Below are positions 53,576 through 64,000 of a DNA stretch of 64,000 nucleotides, one piece after another (position 1 is the first letter of the stretch; each line of letters starts with the position of its first letter). The stretch is from the NCBI GenBank assembly GCA_917880885.1, contig OU862906.1, positions 57,888,665 through 57,952,664 on the forward strand. Reading direction: 5' to 3'. The translations under genes and the position numbers were made by a program. The stretch comes from Limnephilus marmoratus. Lineage: Eukaryota; Arthropoda; Insecta; Trichoptera; Limnephilidae. The notes under the pieces are model-generated. The model did not search any database and was not told where the DNA came from. It saw only the letters and a list, made by a program, of their open reading frames with translations.

Positions 53576-53905
53576 CAAAACCTTTAAAATGTCACCAAAA
53601 TTTCGTTAACTATTTTAATCCAAATAATGTCAGGAATCACTGGTAATGAAGTTACAAATACGAAAGTGTGTTTGTTTGTCCTTCTTTATTTTTGCATTGG
53701 AATATTTGGGGGACTGGGAAGTGACATGGGCTACTTTTCATCAAAAACATTGTAATCCCCAGGGAAAATTCTTCGCACTGTAATTTCTTTATAATATCAC
53801 GCGAGCGAAGCCGCGGGTATTAGAAGGATAGGATACAATTTTTCTTTTGTTAGTAATAATACAAAAAATGGTGTTATAATGCCTTATACTTTATTATATT
53901 ATCAA

Positions 53906-54367
53906 TTTGGGAGGTGGCTACGGGTTACACCGCGCCGGGAACAATTTATTGGATAACCAACACCTCTGCCATTGGTCACCCGAGTGGTTCGCTACGTTTG
54001 GTGACTTAGCAGGGGTACCCTTGTTTATGGGATGAGGTTTTTCCGAATCTTGGCAGCAGATACGTCTGCCCATCAACTGTGGGGCATGCCGGATCGGGAG
54101 AGACTGGTTGAGGGAGATCTTTCGACCTCTCCAGCAGGACTCTCTCGGAACATTGCCTTGCACCGCAGTGGTAAGGATAGATTCATATTTCCGTCACTTT
54201 TGAATACACCGACCTCAGATTCCTACCCACCCCTCATACCTTTTTCCTTCCCAGAACATCCTCTCCTTCCTTTCCTTAAAATACCTTCCAGCATCCTCAA
54301 AGAAGACATAGGCCCTGAGGGGAATTAGTTTTCTCAAGGCCTCCTGCGTGGAGCTAATGTAAAAAAA
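53906..54367 (+). mobile_element. SINE with LINE-type 3' tail, copy 2
   Basis: Homologous to 43830-44243 from TTTGGGAGG onward, with an additional insert of about 35 bp near 54027 (GGGATGAGGTTTTTCCGAAT...). It ends in the diverged double hairpin (GGCCCTGAGG, CTCAAGGCC, CTCCTGCGTGGAG) and an A-rich tail at 54361-54367. Confidence 0.85.
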
Positions 54368-54718
54368 TATACCTTCTGTTAAATGCCTAAAAATTTCAAA
54401 ATGAAACGCTATTTGAAATAAAGCTATAAAAGTTATAGCACTTGCATTACTTGTACAAATAATGCAAGCTGCAAAGGTTACTCACGTGCAGCCAATTATT
54501 ATATGTTGATATTTAGGGTATATTAATGTGTTTTTCGGCCACATTACAAATCTTGCCGATGTCATCGTTTTCTAATGATTGTCGAGTACCTCATACAAGA
54601 TTCAATACAAATGTCTCAAACAAAATATAAAATGTCCCACCACCTCACAGAATATATTGCCCCAACTCTTTTTCTTTGCATAACTATAAAATAATAATAA
54701 TAATCTTTATTCCAGGAT

Positions 54719-55267
54719 GTGGGGAGGATAGTGCAATCCCACACGACCCATATAGTTGGCAGCATGTCGGCAGCGGTAGCTACCAAAACTGGCACCTTGG
54801 AAGGTGAACTGAGGGCCTACAAAGAAATTCAAAAAAACATACCACCCCAAAACAATTTCAATATTTGTGAGGATATTAATGAAATTAACGAAATTAATGA
54901 GAGGTCAAAAAACATAATTTTATGCAACGTGCCCGAAAGCACGAAGGTAGCAGTTACAGACAAAATTATGGAAGATCAAACTGTAGTAACAGAAATAATT
55001 TCCAAAATTGACACACCTGCAATAAACAATATTGTAAAAATGTATCGATTTGGTAAATATAACAGTAATAAACCAAGACCTATAAAAATCCATTTTGATA
55101 ATTCCCAGACAGCAAGAACACTACAAGGAAAAAAACATCTCTTAAAGGACAACCTACGCATTTACTCTGACTCGACCCCAGCACAGCAAAAGCATCTAAC
55201 GGACCTACGAGTAGAACTAGAAAAACGAAAAGCTAATGGTGAGACAGATATAACAATTAATACGTAA
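54719..55267 (+). pseudogene. LINE ORF1 C-terminal part, second LINE
   Basis: RSKNIILCNVPESTKVAVTD, NIVKMYRFGKYNSNKPRPIK, IHFDNSQTARTLQGKKHLLK and STPAQQKHLTDLRVELEKRK form the RRM-like and C-terminal region of an insect LINE ORF1. The first ATG-like residues are probably not the true start; the zinc finger part is absent, so the element is 5'-truncated or rearranged. The minus-strand (ATT)n-type text at 54688-54710 marks the edge of another repeat. Confidence 0.75.
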
Positions 55268-55313
55268 ATTCGTCTCCCAAAATCGTCAACATTCATCCAA
55301 AAAACTGAGTACT

Positions 55314-58128
55314 ATGAAAATTTATTATCAAAACGTCCGTGGACTACGAACTAAATTAAACGAACTACGTTCTACCATATCTACACACCACAATGACGTA
55401 TATGTGCTGACAGAAACTTGGCTCGACTCGGAAATAAAATCAACAGAACTAGGAATTAACAACTACAAAATTTTTCGCTGCGATAGAAACTCTAAATCCA
55501 GTTCCAAAACAAGGGGCGGCGGAGTGCTAATTGCAATTAAAAAAAAATTGTTATCAAGAAAACTCAAAACAAAAAATAATGCACTCGAACAACTATTTAT
55601 ACAAATTGATACCACCGTAGAAAAGACAATAATTGCAACTGTGTACACACCGCCACTATCTGATGCTCTAATCTACCGAAGTCACAGCTAAGACGTTGAA
55701 GATCTACTATACAAATACCCTAACTCTAAAATTATTATTCTTGGGGATTACAACCTACCTAACCTGAAGTGGAAATCAAGTGATAGTGGTTTAATTGTAA
55801 ATGAGGGTGAGAATGATCGTGCACGTGAGATTTTGGATATGAAAATTTTTTAAAATCTTTTCCAATACAACTTTATATACAATGCAAATAATCGCTTACT
55901 AGATCTAGCAATATCAAATTATCCTAAATTGGTCATTGAAAAATGTAACGATCCTCTCTTACCTGTTGATAACTACTACCCCCCTCTTTATATTAAGCTA
56001 AATGTGTGTAGCGTCAAACCAAAACACGTTGAAGAGACTCTCAACTACAAACGTGCAGATTTTAAATCTATAAATTATCATCTTTCCCGTGTCAACTGGT
56101 CTTTTTATCGGACGTGAATACTGACAAATCCTTAGATAATTTATATTTAATATATTGTCTAGCACCATAAAGTCATATGTACCACTATATACTCCTAAAA
56201 AACACACATATCCAACTTATTTCTCACCAGAACTAAAAGCCTCACTTCAACAAAAAAAGAAACTTCATAAAAAATTCAAAGAAACTCGATCGATGATCGA
56301 TTATGCAATTTTCAGTGAAACTAGAAAACAATGCAAAGATCTTTCTAAAATCTGTTATAAAACATATATAAACTCTATCGAAAACACAGCTTTGCACTCA
56401 AGTAATCTCTGGAAATTTATCAAAACACTAAACAATGATAGCACAGACTATCCACCACAAATGAATATGGACGACAAATGTGCTAACAGCACACAAGATA
56501 TCGTAAATCTTTTCTCAGATTTCTTTAAAAATGTTTACGATGAGGAAACACCAGAAGAAAAAATTCCTTCATACTCATTTAAAAAAACCATACATTTAAC
56601 AGACTGCTACATAACTATGTTCCTTAGACATTAACAAATCTGCAGGCCCAGACTCCATCCCGCCAATTTTCCTAAAACATTGCTCCTCTGTATTGTCTAA
56701 ACCACTAACCATTCTCTTTAACCAGCTACTATCTTCTGGAAATTTTCTGTCTGCTGGAAATCCAGTTATATTATCCCAATACTTAAAAAAGGCGATGAGA
56801 CTGACATTTCAAACTATCGACCTATATGCATACAATCTGTATCACCCAAAATCTTTGAATCTCTAGTTCTTGATGAAATATATCCCACGTTAACAGAGAT
56901 AATAAATGACAAACAACATGGCTTCATTAGAGGTAGATCAACTTCAACAAACTTATTACTCTTTCAAAACTATATATTGGAGTCTTTTTCTAAAAACAAA
57001 CAAGTTGACTGTATATATACTGATTTCTCAAAGGCTTTTGATAAAATGTCCCACAAAATACTGATCCGAAAACTTCATGCTCTGGGAATCAGAGCAAATA
57101 TATTGAACTGGCTAAGTAGTTACGTATCAGGTAGAACTTTATTTGTAAAAATAAAATCTTTTATATCCAAACCATTTTCTGCCACTAGTGGAGTACCGCA
57201 AGGTAGTCATCTTGGCCCAATTTTATTTCTTATTTTTATAAACGACAAAGTCATCTGCTTTAAAGACGTCAAAGTATTGCTTTTCGCTGATAACATTAAA
57301 TTATATAAAGAGATAACTATCCTTAATCACTGTGAAATTCTTCAATCAAATATAGACATGCTAAAAATTTGGTGCTAACAAAACAATCTATATTTAAATG
57401 TAGAAAAATGCAAAACTTTGACCTTTTCCAGAAAAAAAACATCACTGTTTTTCGACTATTCAATAAATAAAATAAATTTAGAAAGAGTATCGGAAATGCG
57501 GGATCTTGGCATAATAATGTATGAGAAACTAGACTTCACGGTTCACATTCAACAAACTGCAAATAAGGGTATAAAAACTCTAGGATTTGTATTAAGAACA
57601 ATTAAAAACTTTGAATCGTTACAAATCATTAAACTACTGTATACATCCCTTGTTAGAAGCCTAATAGAATATAACTCCATAGTCTGGTCGCCCTTCTACA
57701 AAATTCATATTCATACTATTGAAAGAATTCAAAGAAAATTTCTACGTTTTGTAAATTTTAAACTTAACATCCCTTTAGAGCACATAAATTACCCGTCGTT
57801 GATGAATACTTTAAATATTCCAACATTAGAAAACCGACGAAAAATAAACGACCTTACTTTTTTATTAAAATTATTAAACTCTAAATTCGACAGTTGTGAA
57901 CTCCTGCAATTAATAAATCTACGTGTACCTACACGAACAACTAGACAAACATTGACATTTTGTATACGTACATCTCATTCGAACTATGATTTACATTCTC
58001 CAATACAACGTTTGCATAGAACAACATAGTAACAAATACTTAAACAATCTGGATGTATTTGACAATAATTTGAACTTAGCAAACTTCAAACGCCATATGT
58101 GCCAACTATTTATACCTACCTATCCCAT
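55314..58128 (+). pseudogene. LINE ORF2, second LINE, multiply broken
   Basis: MKIYYQNVRGLRTKLNELRS starts an APE endonuclease with LTETWLDSE, TRGGGVLIAIKKKL, a stop at 55691, then IIILGDYNLPNLKW. Further frames: SYVPLYTPKKHTYPTYFSPE, KTYINSIENT; an RT region with DFSKAFDKMSHKILIRKLHA, GVPQGSHLGPILFLIFINDK and FADNIKLYKE, where FADN replaces FADD; then MRDLGIIMYEKLDF and EYNSIVWSPF; ending near 58128. The 3' end is (TAAAA)n at 58424-58450. At least five stops or shifts and a lost catalytic aspartate make it dead. Confidence 0.9.
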
Positions 58129-58463
58129 AAACTAATGAGAACAACAATTTTAAACATTACCTACTTTATGTCAACTACTATATTTTATGGACTATATTTT
58201 GTTTCTTATATTTTATGTTACCTGTATTTTGCTAACGCTTATATTTTATGTAACCTAAATTTTTTATTTTATTTTTTTTAACCCTTATATTTTTTCTAAC
58301 CAATATTTTGTTTTGAACAAATATTATGTTACTTGTATTGTGTATTGTATTTTGTAAACCCATTCTTTACACTGTAATTAAAAAAATATATACTGCATTC
58401 TATGTAAAAGCCCTATGGGCGTTTAAATAAAATAAAATAAAAATAAAAAATAGTTATACATAT

Positions 58464-59085
58464 TTATATATTTACACAGTAGAGACATAAGAACATAAAT
58501 AGAAAATAAAATAAAAAATAATGGTAATAAAAATTAATAATAACAAAAAAAAATAAACAAATTATTATGCAGGGCGTGATCTTGAATGCGCTCGCCGCTC
58601 GGGCCCATCGCTCACTCAGGAGTGGAGCTTGGTGCTGGAAGGCTGCGGTCACCAACGTGTTGTCGGAGGCCATTAGCCGCATCCTGGCTCTAGTGACCCG
58701 GTGTCTCATCAGACTGGCGAATCCATGGAGTCCTAATTCTGTGAACATTGTTGAAGCGCTGCTATACCTTCTGAATCCGAATATGATTCTGCACGCATCA
58801 TTATATTGGATCCGGAGTCCTTCCATTGAGCTTACTCGGTATTGACACCATGTTTCACATGTATACAGGCTAGTGCAGAATGCATTAAATAATGTTTTTG
58901 TTATTATTATTGCTGCATCGGAAGAATCTTCGGGCAATCATATTTGACAAAACACTAATACTTCTCCTCTGTCGTTCCGAGAGGTCTTCAGTGATGATGT
59001 GCCCTAAGTATTTTACATTCGTGGATGTGCTTATGGTTTCCTCGTTAAGTTGTACGGTGGTGGGATAAAAGTATTGAGTTGGTGA
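58464..59085 (-). pseudogene. LINE RT C-terminal fragment
   Basis: On the minus strand, from about 59075: TTVQLNEETISTSTNVKYLG, HIITEDLSERQRRSISVLSN, MIARRFF, then after a shift LFNAFCTSLYTCETWCQYRV, SSMEGLRIQYNDACRIIFGF and MFTELGLHGFASLMRHRV. The KYLGHIITEDLSD-type text and the CTSLYxC motif belong to the post-RT region of another LINE family, different from both LINEs to the left. Confidence 0.8.
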
Positions 59086-59399
59086 GGTATTTGTGTATTA
59101 GCGCTACATTGCAACATTTCGTGTATGCGACTTTTTTGTATTGAACATTTTAGTAGTGGGACGTGGTGTGCGTGTTTTTTATTTTATTTTTATTTCGGAG
59201 AAAACACACATGCAGATAGTAATTACCAAACTAATATAAAAACAAAAACTAAAGAATTGTATGATAATGTTGCCTAGTTGCTCGATTTGGTATTTTAAAG
59301 TGATGAGATGCAGTAGTTCACAACAGTCTATAACTCGGAGTGAATCATTTTAAACAAAAAGTTTAGTAATTTATTTTTCTTCTTTATCCTAGGAAATGC

Positions 59400-60060
59400 A
59401 TTTTAAACGTATTTAGTAAGAATATAAATTTTATGTGTTGAAATCGATGCCAGTATTTCAACACATTGTTTAGATTAGAGATATTTTTGGCAAGATCCAG
59501 AAGGCGATCACATACTCGTACATTGAACACAAAAATGTATTACAGCAAAGTTAAACAGTTTATTGTTTCTATCACTTCACGTCCTGGGTCGATAGAGCTT
59601 TCACTAGTTATAAAACTATTTTCATGAAAATTTTATTTCAATTTAGGAAGATTGTAATCGCCGACGATAATTACTTTCAATGTAGGTTTTTTGACATAAG
59701 AAATTTGATGTCTTCACAATTTTTCTAGTAAGGAGGTTGGCTGTACGTACGTTTTTCATAGGGATAACAATTTGTACAAATAATTGATCCAATGAAGCAC
59801 TTTGTGTGTTTAGTTTTTTCACTGAAAATTTTTCCTTGGTTGTAATGAAAACTCCATCCCCTACAGATTTAGTACTAGATTTTGAATTTTTGTCATTTCG
59901 AAATATCTTGTGGTTCGTAAAACCAAGTTCTGGAGATCTTATTTCTTAGAGGAGCCATGTTTCGATAAGGATAAATATATCACATCCGTGTGAAGGTATT
60001 GTTGTTCTAAGGTCATGTAGTTTCGAACGAAGTCCTCGTGTGTATTGTGTAACGTATCGT
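59400..60060 (-). pseudogene. LINE endonuclease domain fragment
   Basis: On the minus strand: YTRGLRSKLHDLRTTIPSHG, CDIFILIETWLL, ELGFTNHKIFRNDKNSKSST, GDGVFITTKE, LDQLFVQIVIP, IIVGDYNLPKLK and, further on, CDRLLDLAKNIS. These are the ordered landmarks of an APE endonuclease, with several stops and shifts. It may or may not belong to the same copy as 58464-59085; the RT palm is missing between them. Confidence 0.78.
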
Positions 60061-60540
60061 CTTGTTACGGGAAACTAGCGCAGTAATAATTATTGATGTT
60101 TAAATTAGTGCAGTTTTTATACCTACCTCTGTACTTTTTCCATTCTGCCTTCTCACCAGTTGGGGTCGCTTGGGTTGGGACAAAAGGGGGATAAATTTAA
60201 TTATAGAGATTTTAAATGCACAGATTTTAATTAGGTTTGGCAAGGTCTTAATACATGATCTTAAATATATTTAGATCTACTTACATCTAAATCTTATTTA
60301 ATTTTCATATGGTTCGGGGTTGTTTTTTCATTACTCACATCGTCATTAAATATACTGAAACTACCTTATATCACTGTCTCTGCGGATGCCTTGGTAAGGC
60401 CGAGGTCCTCGATGTTAGCTTCTGCAGTTCAGCAGCTCAGGCCTTCCTAGCCGAGTCTCCTGCCTCTGAAGTTTCCTGAAGTCACTTCGCACTTCGGCCA
60501 CTGGCCGAGCCTGGTCACCGCTCAATTTTGGGAATAACAT

Positions 60541-60800
60541 TCTTCTTCTTCTCACGCCTGGCTTTACGTCGCCGGGCGGAAGAATATATCTTGAGAATCA
60601 CTTTCTTCAACTCAACAATAACTATATAACTTCTTCATCCGCCGCGCCCAGCTAGGCGGGGAACGCCGGGGTTGGTGCCACCACTCGTGTCTCCTCTCTT
60701 CCTCGTTTAGATCTTGACCCCTCTTCTTCATCCACCGCCCAGCATCACGCCGCTGGGCGGGGAACGCGTACTTTCTATTGTAGACTACTGCTGTCTCCTC
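60541..60800. repeat. GC-rich tandem units of about 92 bp with hairpins
   Basis: Three diverged units start CTTCTTCTCACGCCTGG, CTTCTTCATCCGCCGCGCCC and CTTCTTCATCCACCGCCCAG (60543, 60631, 60724). Each carries a CCCAGC...GC(T)GGGCGG hairpin followed by GGAACGC in the last two. Confidence 0.65.
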
Positions 60801-60992
60801 TCTTCCCCGTCTCGGTCTTGACTGTTGCCCTGTTGTGACGGCGTACCCTATGAACTCGTAGAACCCGTGGCTCTACCCCGCACTTCTCCTTTCTTCCGTT
60901 CTAGTCCTTGCACCCACATCTGTCATCACTTTCTTTGTCTTTGCTGCACAGAGCGAGACTATTGCATAACACTAAATTAATTTCAAATTTAT

Positions 60993-61018
60993 TTGTGACG
61001 AAATTTGATTCGTCACAA
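60993..61018. repeat. short palindrome
   Basis: TTGTGACGAA and TTCGTCACAA, perfect 10-bp arms around ATTTGA. Function unknown. Confidence 0.7.
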
Positions 61019-61019
61019 T

Positions 61020-62420
61020 TGGAAATAGATTTTAATTAGATACTTCAGGGCATTTGATCCGGCATTTTCGGCCATTTAGGCCGCATCTAATGGTGAATTT
61101 AGGTATTGGGACATCTTTTACTATTGATGGTTTTATGGGCTTATGGGGATTCATCTTATATTTAATGAGAGGTTATTTAACAGAAGGGGGGAAGCGAACA
61201 CTAGAGCAATCGCGAAAGTTGAGTCGACGGCAATCAGAAATAGAATGTTTCACTTTGACGCGTGATGATAAAATATCCATGTCTGCTATTGGCGTATGAG
61301 CAACCCATATAAGGTAATCAATCTGGCATGAAAGGACTGCATTGTTCGCTCGTCACATCTTATTATTAATAAATCTTAAAGGCGAGTCCGACTTCGCCTT
61401 TCAGAGTAGTTTGTTAGGGTTTGTCGAAGATCATCAAGATATTGCCTTTGTAGGAGGAGGAGGAGCTTGGTTGGAGTAAATTTTACATTCGGTGTTTGTC
61501 AGGGTTATATTTTTTGAAGTAATATGTTTAAAATTTTCAAACTGATTTTCACTGGTCGGATTTTGTTAGGTTTCACCACGCCAATGTGTAAAACGTTGAC
61601 AGAATTTTCGATATGCGTGCCATCGATTTAGTTGAGAAATTTTAATATTTCCACTTTATCACGTTTAATTCGGTATAATTGATTCACCATGATACTTTCA
61701 GACACATTTGTGATGAGTACATTTTTAGCTCTCACCTTCCAAATAGGTACAACTCGTCGGCTAAAAGGCAATGTCGGAGACGTAAAATTGGCTTACACAC
61801 CCACACACCACACACACTGACAGAGTGATCGGTGTTTATCAATTGTTATGACGGAACTCAGGTTTTAAAATTTAGATTAATGTTAGCATAGAGGTTTTAG
61901 AATAACTTGAAAGTCTTTTATTATACCATTACTGTAATTCCATGAGTATAATTAGTAGTAATACTACTACTAGTATTACTTTTATATAGTATTAGTTTTC
62001 TTCAAATATATTAATCTTGTTAAATTATTTAGTTTTAAACTAGAACAAATTTAATAGCCTGTTTCCGTACGGCGGTATTTTTGTATAGGTGCTTACTACA
62101 AATCGCAAATACTTTTTGCAACCCTCTTAGTGAACAACATATAATTCTTACTCTTTAAATGATTATGGTTAGGAATTTAACAATGCACCAGGAGGATATT
62201 TAGTTCCTGGAATGTGCAATAAGGCCGTATAATATATTTCCATTGCGGCCTCTGAACACGCTTTCGAAATTTATTTGTACTTATTCCCGCTAAGGGGTAA
62301 ATAATAAATTTACGACCCGGCTGCGACTCGATTCAATTGCCGGCTGTGGATCAGTGGTTCGTTGATTTGGAAAATTCAAAATGACTCAAACATAAGTAGA
62401 TTTTTATCTCCAATTCCTTG
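61020..62420. other. no gene recognised
   Basis: An 81-codon frame at 61054-61299 (+), MIRHFRPFRPHLMVNLGIGT and onward, has no known motif. The rest is AT-rich. Confidence 0.45.
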
Positions 62421-62423
62421 ACA

Positions 62424-62497
62424 GGAGGGGGAAAACAGCTCTGACTTTGGGCTCAGAGGTTGCGAGTTCAAACCACCGTACCCGGAAGTTATTGTAA
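62424..62497 (+). mobile_element. tRNA-like SINE head
   Basis: An anticodon-like arm CTCTGA...TCAGAG (6 bp) is followed by GAGTTCAAACC, close to box B. Box A is weak. This is a degenerate tRNA-like promoter, not a tRNA gene. Confidence 0.45.
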
Positions 62498-62499
62498 TT

Positions 62500-63540
62500 G
62501 CAAATTTTAATTTCGTTTAAGGGTGGTAGTACTTTTTCTACCACCGAAATAGAAATTATAGTTTAAATGGTTTTCACCGCATATCTAATGCGGTGTTTAC
62601 TGGATTCTGGATATTGGATACTGCATTCGAATTCATTCAAAGGCTGAACGCAGATTCCGTTCAATTGCTACTTGACAAAATTATGATTTGGGAAACTAGG
62701 GGACTTATTTTATTTTGTAAGCATCCTACTAATCTATCAACATCTACTTTCAATTTTATTACTACAAAATTTTCTGTCAAAAATATTATATAATAGGTAA
62801 CATTATACTAACAGTTCCAATTTTGGAAATGTAAGATACTTAAATTCAAAGGAAATCCGAGTTCTAGAGGTCATTAAACCAGAGTTAGAGAAAACCAAAT
62901 AAGTATTATTTGATGATTAAATGTTAATTGAGATATTAACAATGCCAACGTTTTAGATGCCGTTTATTGCTTCATTATTATTAGAAATTATATTATTAAT
63001 TCCACATTTATTCCACCATAAGGCAAGATTATAGATAACGAGTTATAAGGCAAGATTATAGATACAAGTAAACTATGGTTATATTAATTTTTTATATTTA
63101 CCCGCTCCACCTCTCCACTGCACCCGTTATTGTAATACCATTTTAATATAGGTTACCTACCTTTGTCATCCGACAGCCTCCCAGAGCATAAAGAACATCC
63201 ATCTCAGGATGGTGGAGATAGGGATCAGAGATCATGCATATAAATAAAAGAAAGTATTTTCTAGTGAAATGTAAAAAAAAGGCTTTATTGCACTTTGCAA
63301 ATAACATCAAAGAAAGGTAAAAAAAGGAAACATAAATACCTTTGGCATCTATCAGATTTGGAGAGAGAGAGTTATGTTAAAATTACGGTTGGTTATTAGA
63401 AGCGCGTACGTCCCGTCGCGTCGTCGTGATTCTCTTCCAGTCGTGTAGAGCAATCCTCAACAGCGATCGTCAACAGCAAACTCCAAAACGCCGTTCCACA
63501 CGTCATGGGGCGTTTGGTTAAAGGGAGTCCTCCCAACACA
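62500..63540. other. no gene recognised
   Basis: AT-rich up to about 63100, then mixed composition. GGCAAGATTATAGAT is duplicated at about 63022 and 63050. Confidence 0.45.
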
Positions 63541-63554
63541 AAAAGCTCGGTTGA

Positions 63555-63740
63555 GCCTCCATCCATCAGGCGGCATGGGGAATCTCACCGGCCCAAAGGT
63601 ACAACAAAGGATATTTGGCGGGTCCAACAGAGTCTAGGAGCCGCTTCATCAGTAAAGGGAATTCACCCAACAAAACGAGCACGGAAGGTCCTCACCCATC
63701 AAGCGGCATGAGGGAACCTCATCGGCCAAAGGTTTCACCA
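63555..63740. repeat. two diverged units of about 131 bp
   Basis: CATCAGGCGGCATGGGGAAT...CCAAAGGT and CATCAAGCGGCATGAGGGAA...CCAAAGGT recur about 131 bp apart in a GC-richer region at the window edge. It may be part of a larger element cut by the window. Confidence 0.55.
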
Positions 63741-64000
63741 GCAAAGAATCCTTGCGGGCAGTTCATCACCCGATGAATTTGGTGTAAAAAACATCAGCAC
63801 GCGGACAACATTATCTCGCGGCATCCGGCGGGGGATTTAACAAAATAAATCGGCTACAGTGCCATTAGAGTTGTCACACACTCACGTGACGTGTAAAAAC
63901 AAACTTTCTAGGCTACATCGCCTTCGTAACTCACAACATAATCCCCATCGCCCCGAAAATCTGCTCCCCCACACAAAACTACGTTATGTCCTCCGCCATC

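Larger units (their letters stand above)
48626..53642. mobile_element. MITE interrupted by a LINE
   Basis: CAGTGATTCCTGACATTATT at 48626 has its perfect complement ending at 53642, and the inverted match runs about 50 bp inward. Everything between is LINE (about 48.7-53.58 kb), so the LINE landed in an older small element. Confidence 0.7.

Noticed and set aside
61054..61299. 81-codon ORF with a hydrophobic middle
   Set aside because: Not recognised, no promoter or splice evidence; left as unassigned.

Overview
This is eukaryotic, almost certainly insect, genomic DNA: AT-rich, no operons, no recognisable host gene, rRNA gene or intact tRNA gene. The insect reading rests on an env-bearing gypsy-type errantivirus, mariner and hAT elements, CR1/Jockey-like LINEs and a Penelope-like fragment. 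No species can be named from the sequence. Nearly all that can be read is transposable elements, many nested in one another, separated by AT-rich DNA in which I see no gene.

Layout. 0-2.3 kb: a hAT MITE, two opposed copies of a tRNA-derived SINE, and an internally deleted mariner. 2.8-10 kb: a complete errantivirus provirus on the minus strand (gag, pol, env; 609-bp LTRs that look identical; GGCG target duplication). 10-20 kb: a 34-bp minisatellite, LINE 3' fragments, a purine-rich G tract and a decayed LINE at 18.5-20.4 kb. 20.6-25 kb: a large palindrome whose ends carry hammerhead-ribozyme-like motifs, filled with a 76-bp satellite in both orientations, invaded by a Tc1/mariner-like element and abutted by a hAT relic. 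26-33 kb: foldback elements, 5'-truncated minus-strand LINEs, a Penelope GIY-YIG relic and a second hammerhead-bearing foldback nested in a LINE. 36.7-39.6 kb: a TIR element with arms of about 0.5 kb around a 392-codon ORF that reads as an XPG/FEN-like nuclease plus a Cys-rich module. 39.6-44.4 kb: a LINE tail, several tandem arrays, and a SINE that shares the LINE's 3' hairpin. 47.9-58.5 kb: a long-TIR MITE and two CR1/Jockey-like LINEs, the first nested in another MITE. 58.5-64 kb: LINE relics, GC-rich repeats, a tRNA-like SINE head, then mostly unassigned DNA.

How the parts relate: the window is a record of nested insertions. Several boundaries are fixed by exact target duplications (CCTACCTC and GTCTATTT for hATs, TA for the mariner and Tc1-like elements, GGCG for the provirus). 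The SINE at 43.8 and 53.9 kb ends in the same double hairpin as the LINE at 39.7 kb, the usual sign that a SINE borrows that LINE's machinery. Hammerhead-like motifs recur in four places, two of them as inverted pairs. Three long reading frames (gag, LINE ORF1, LINE ORF2) are each broken once at or beside a homopolymer, so consensus error should be excluded before calling them dead.
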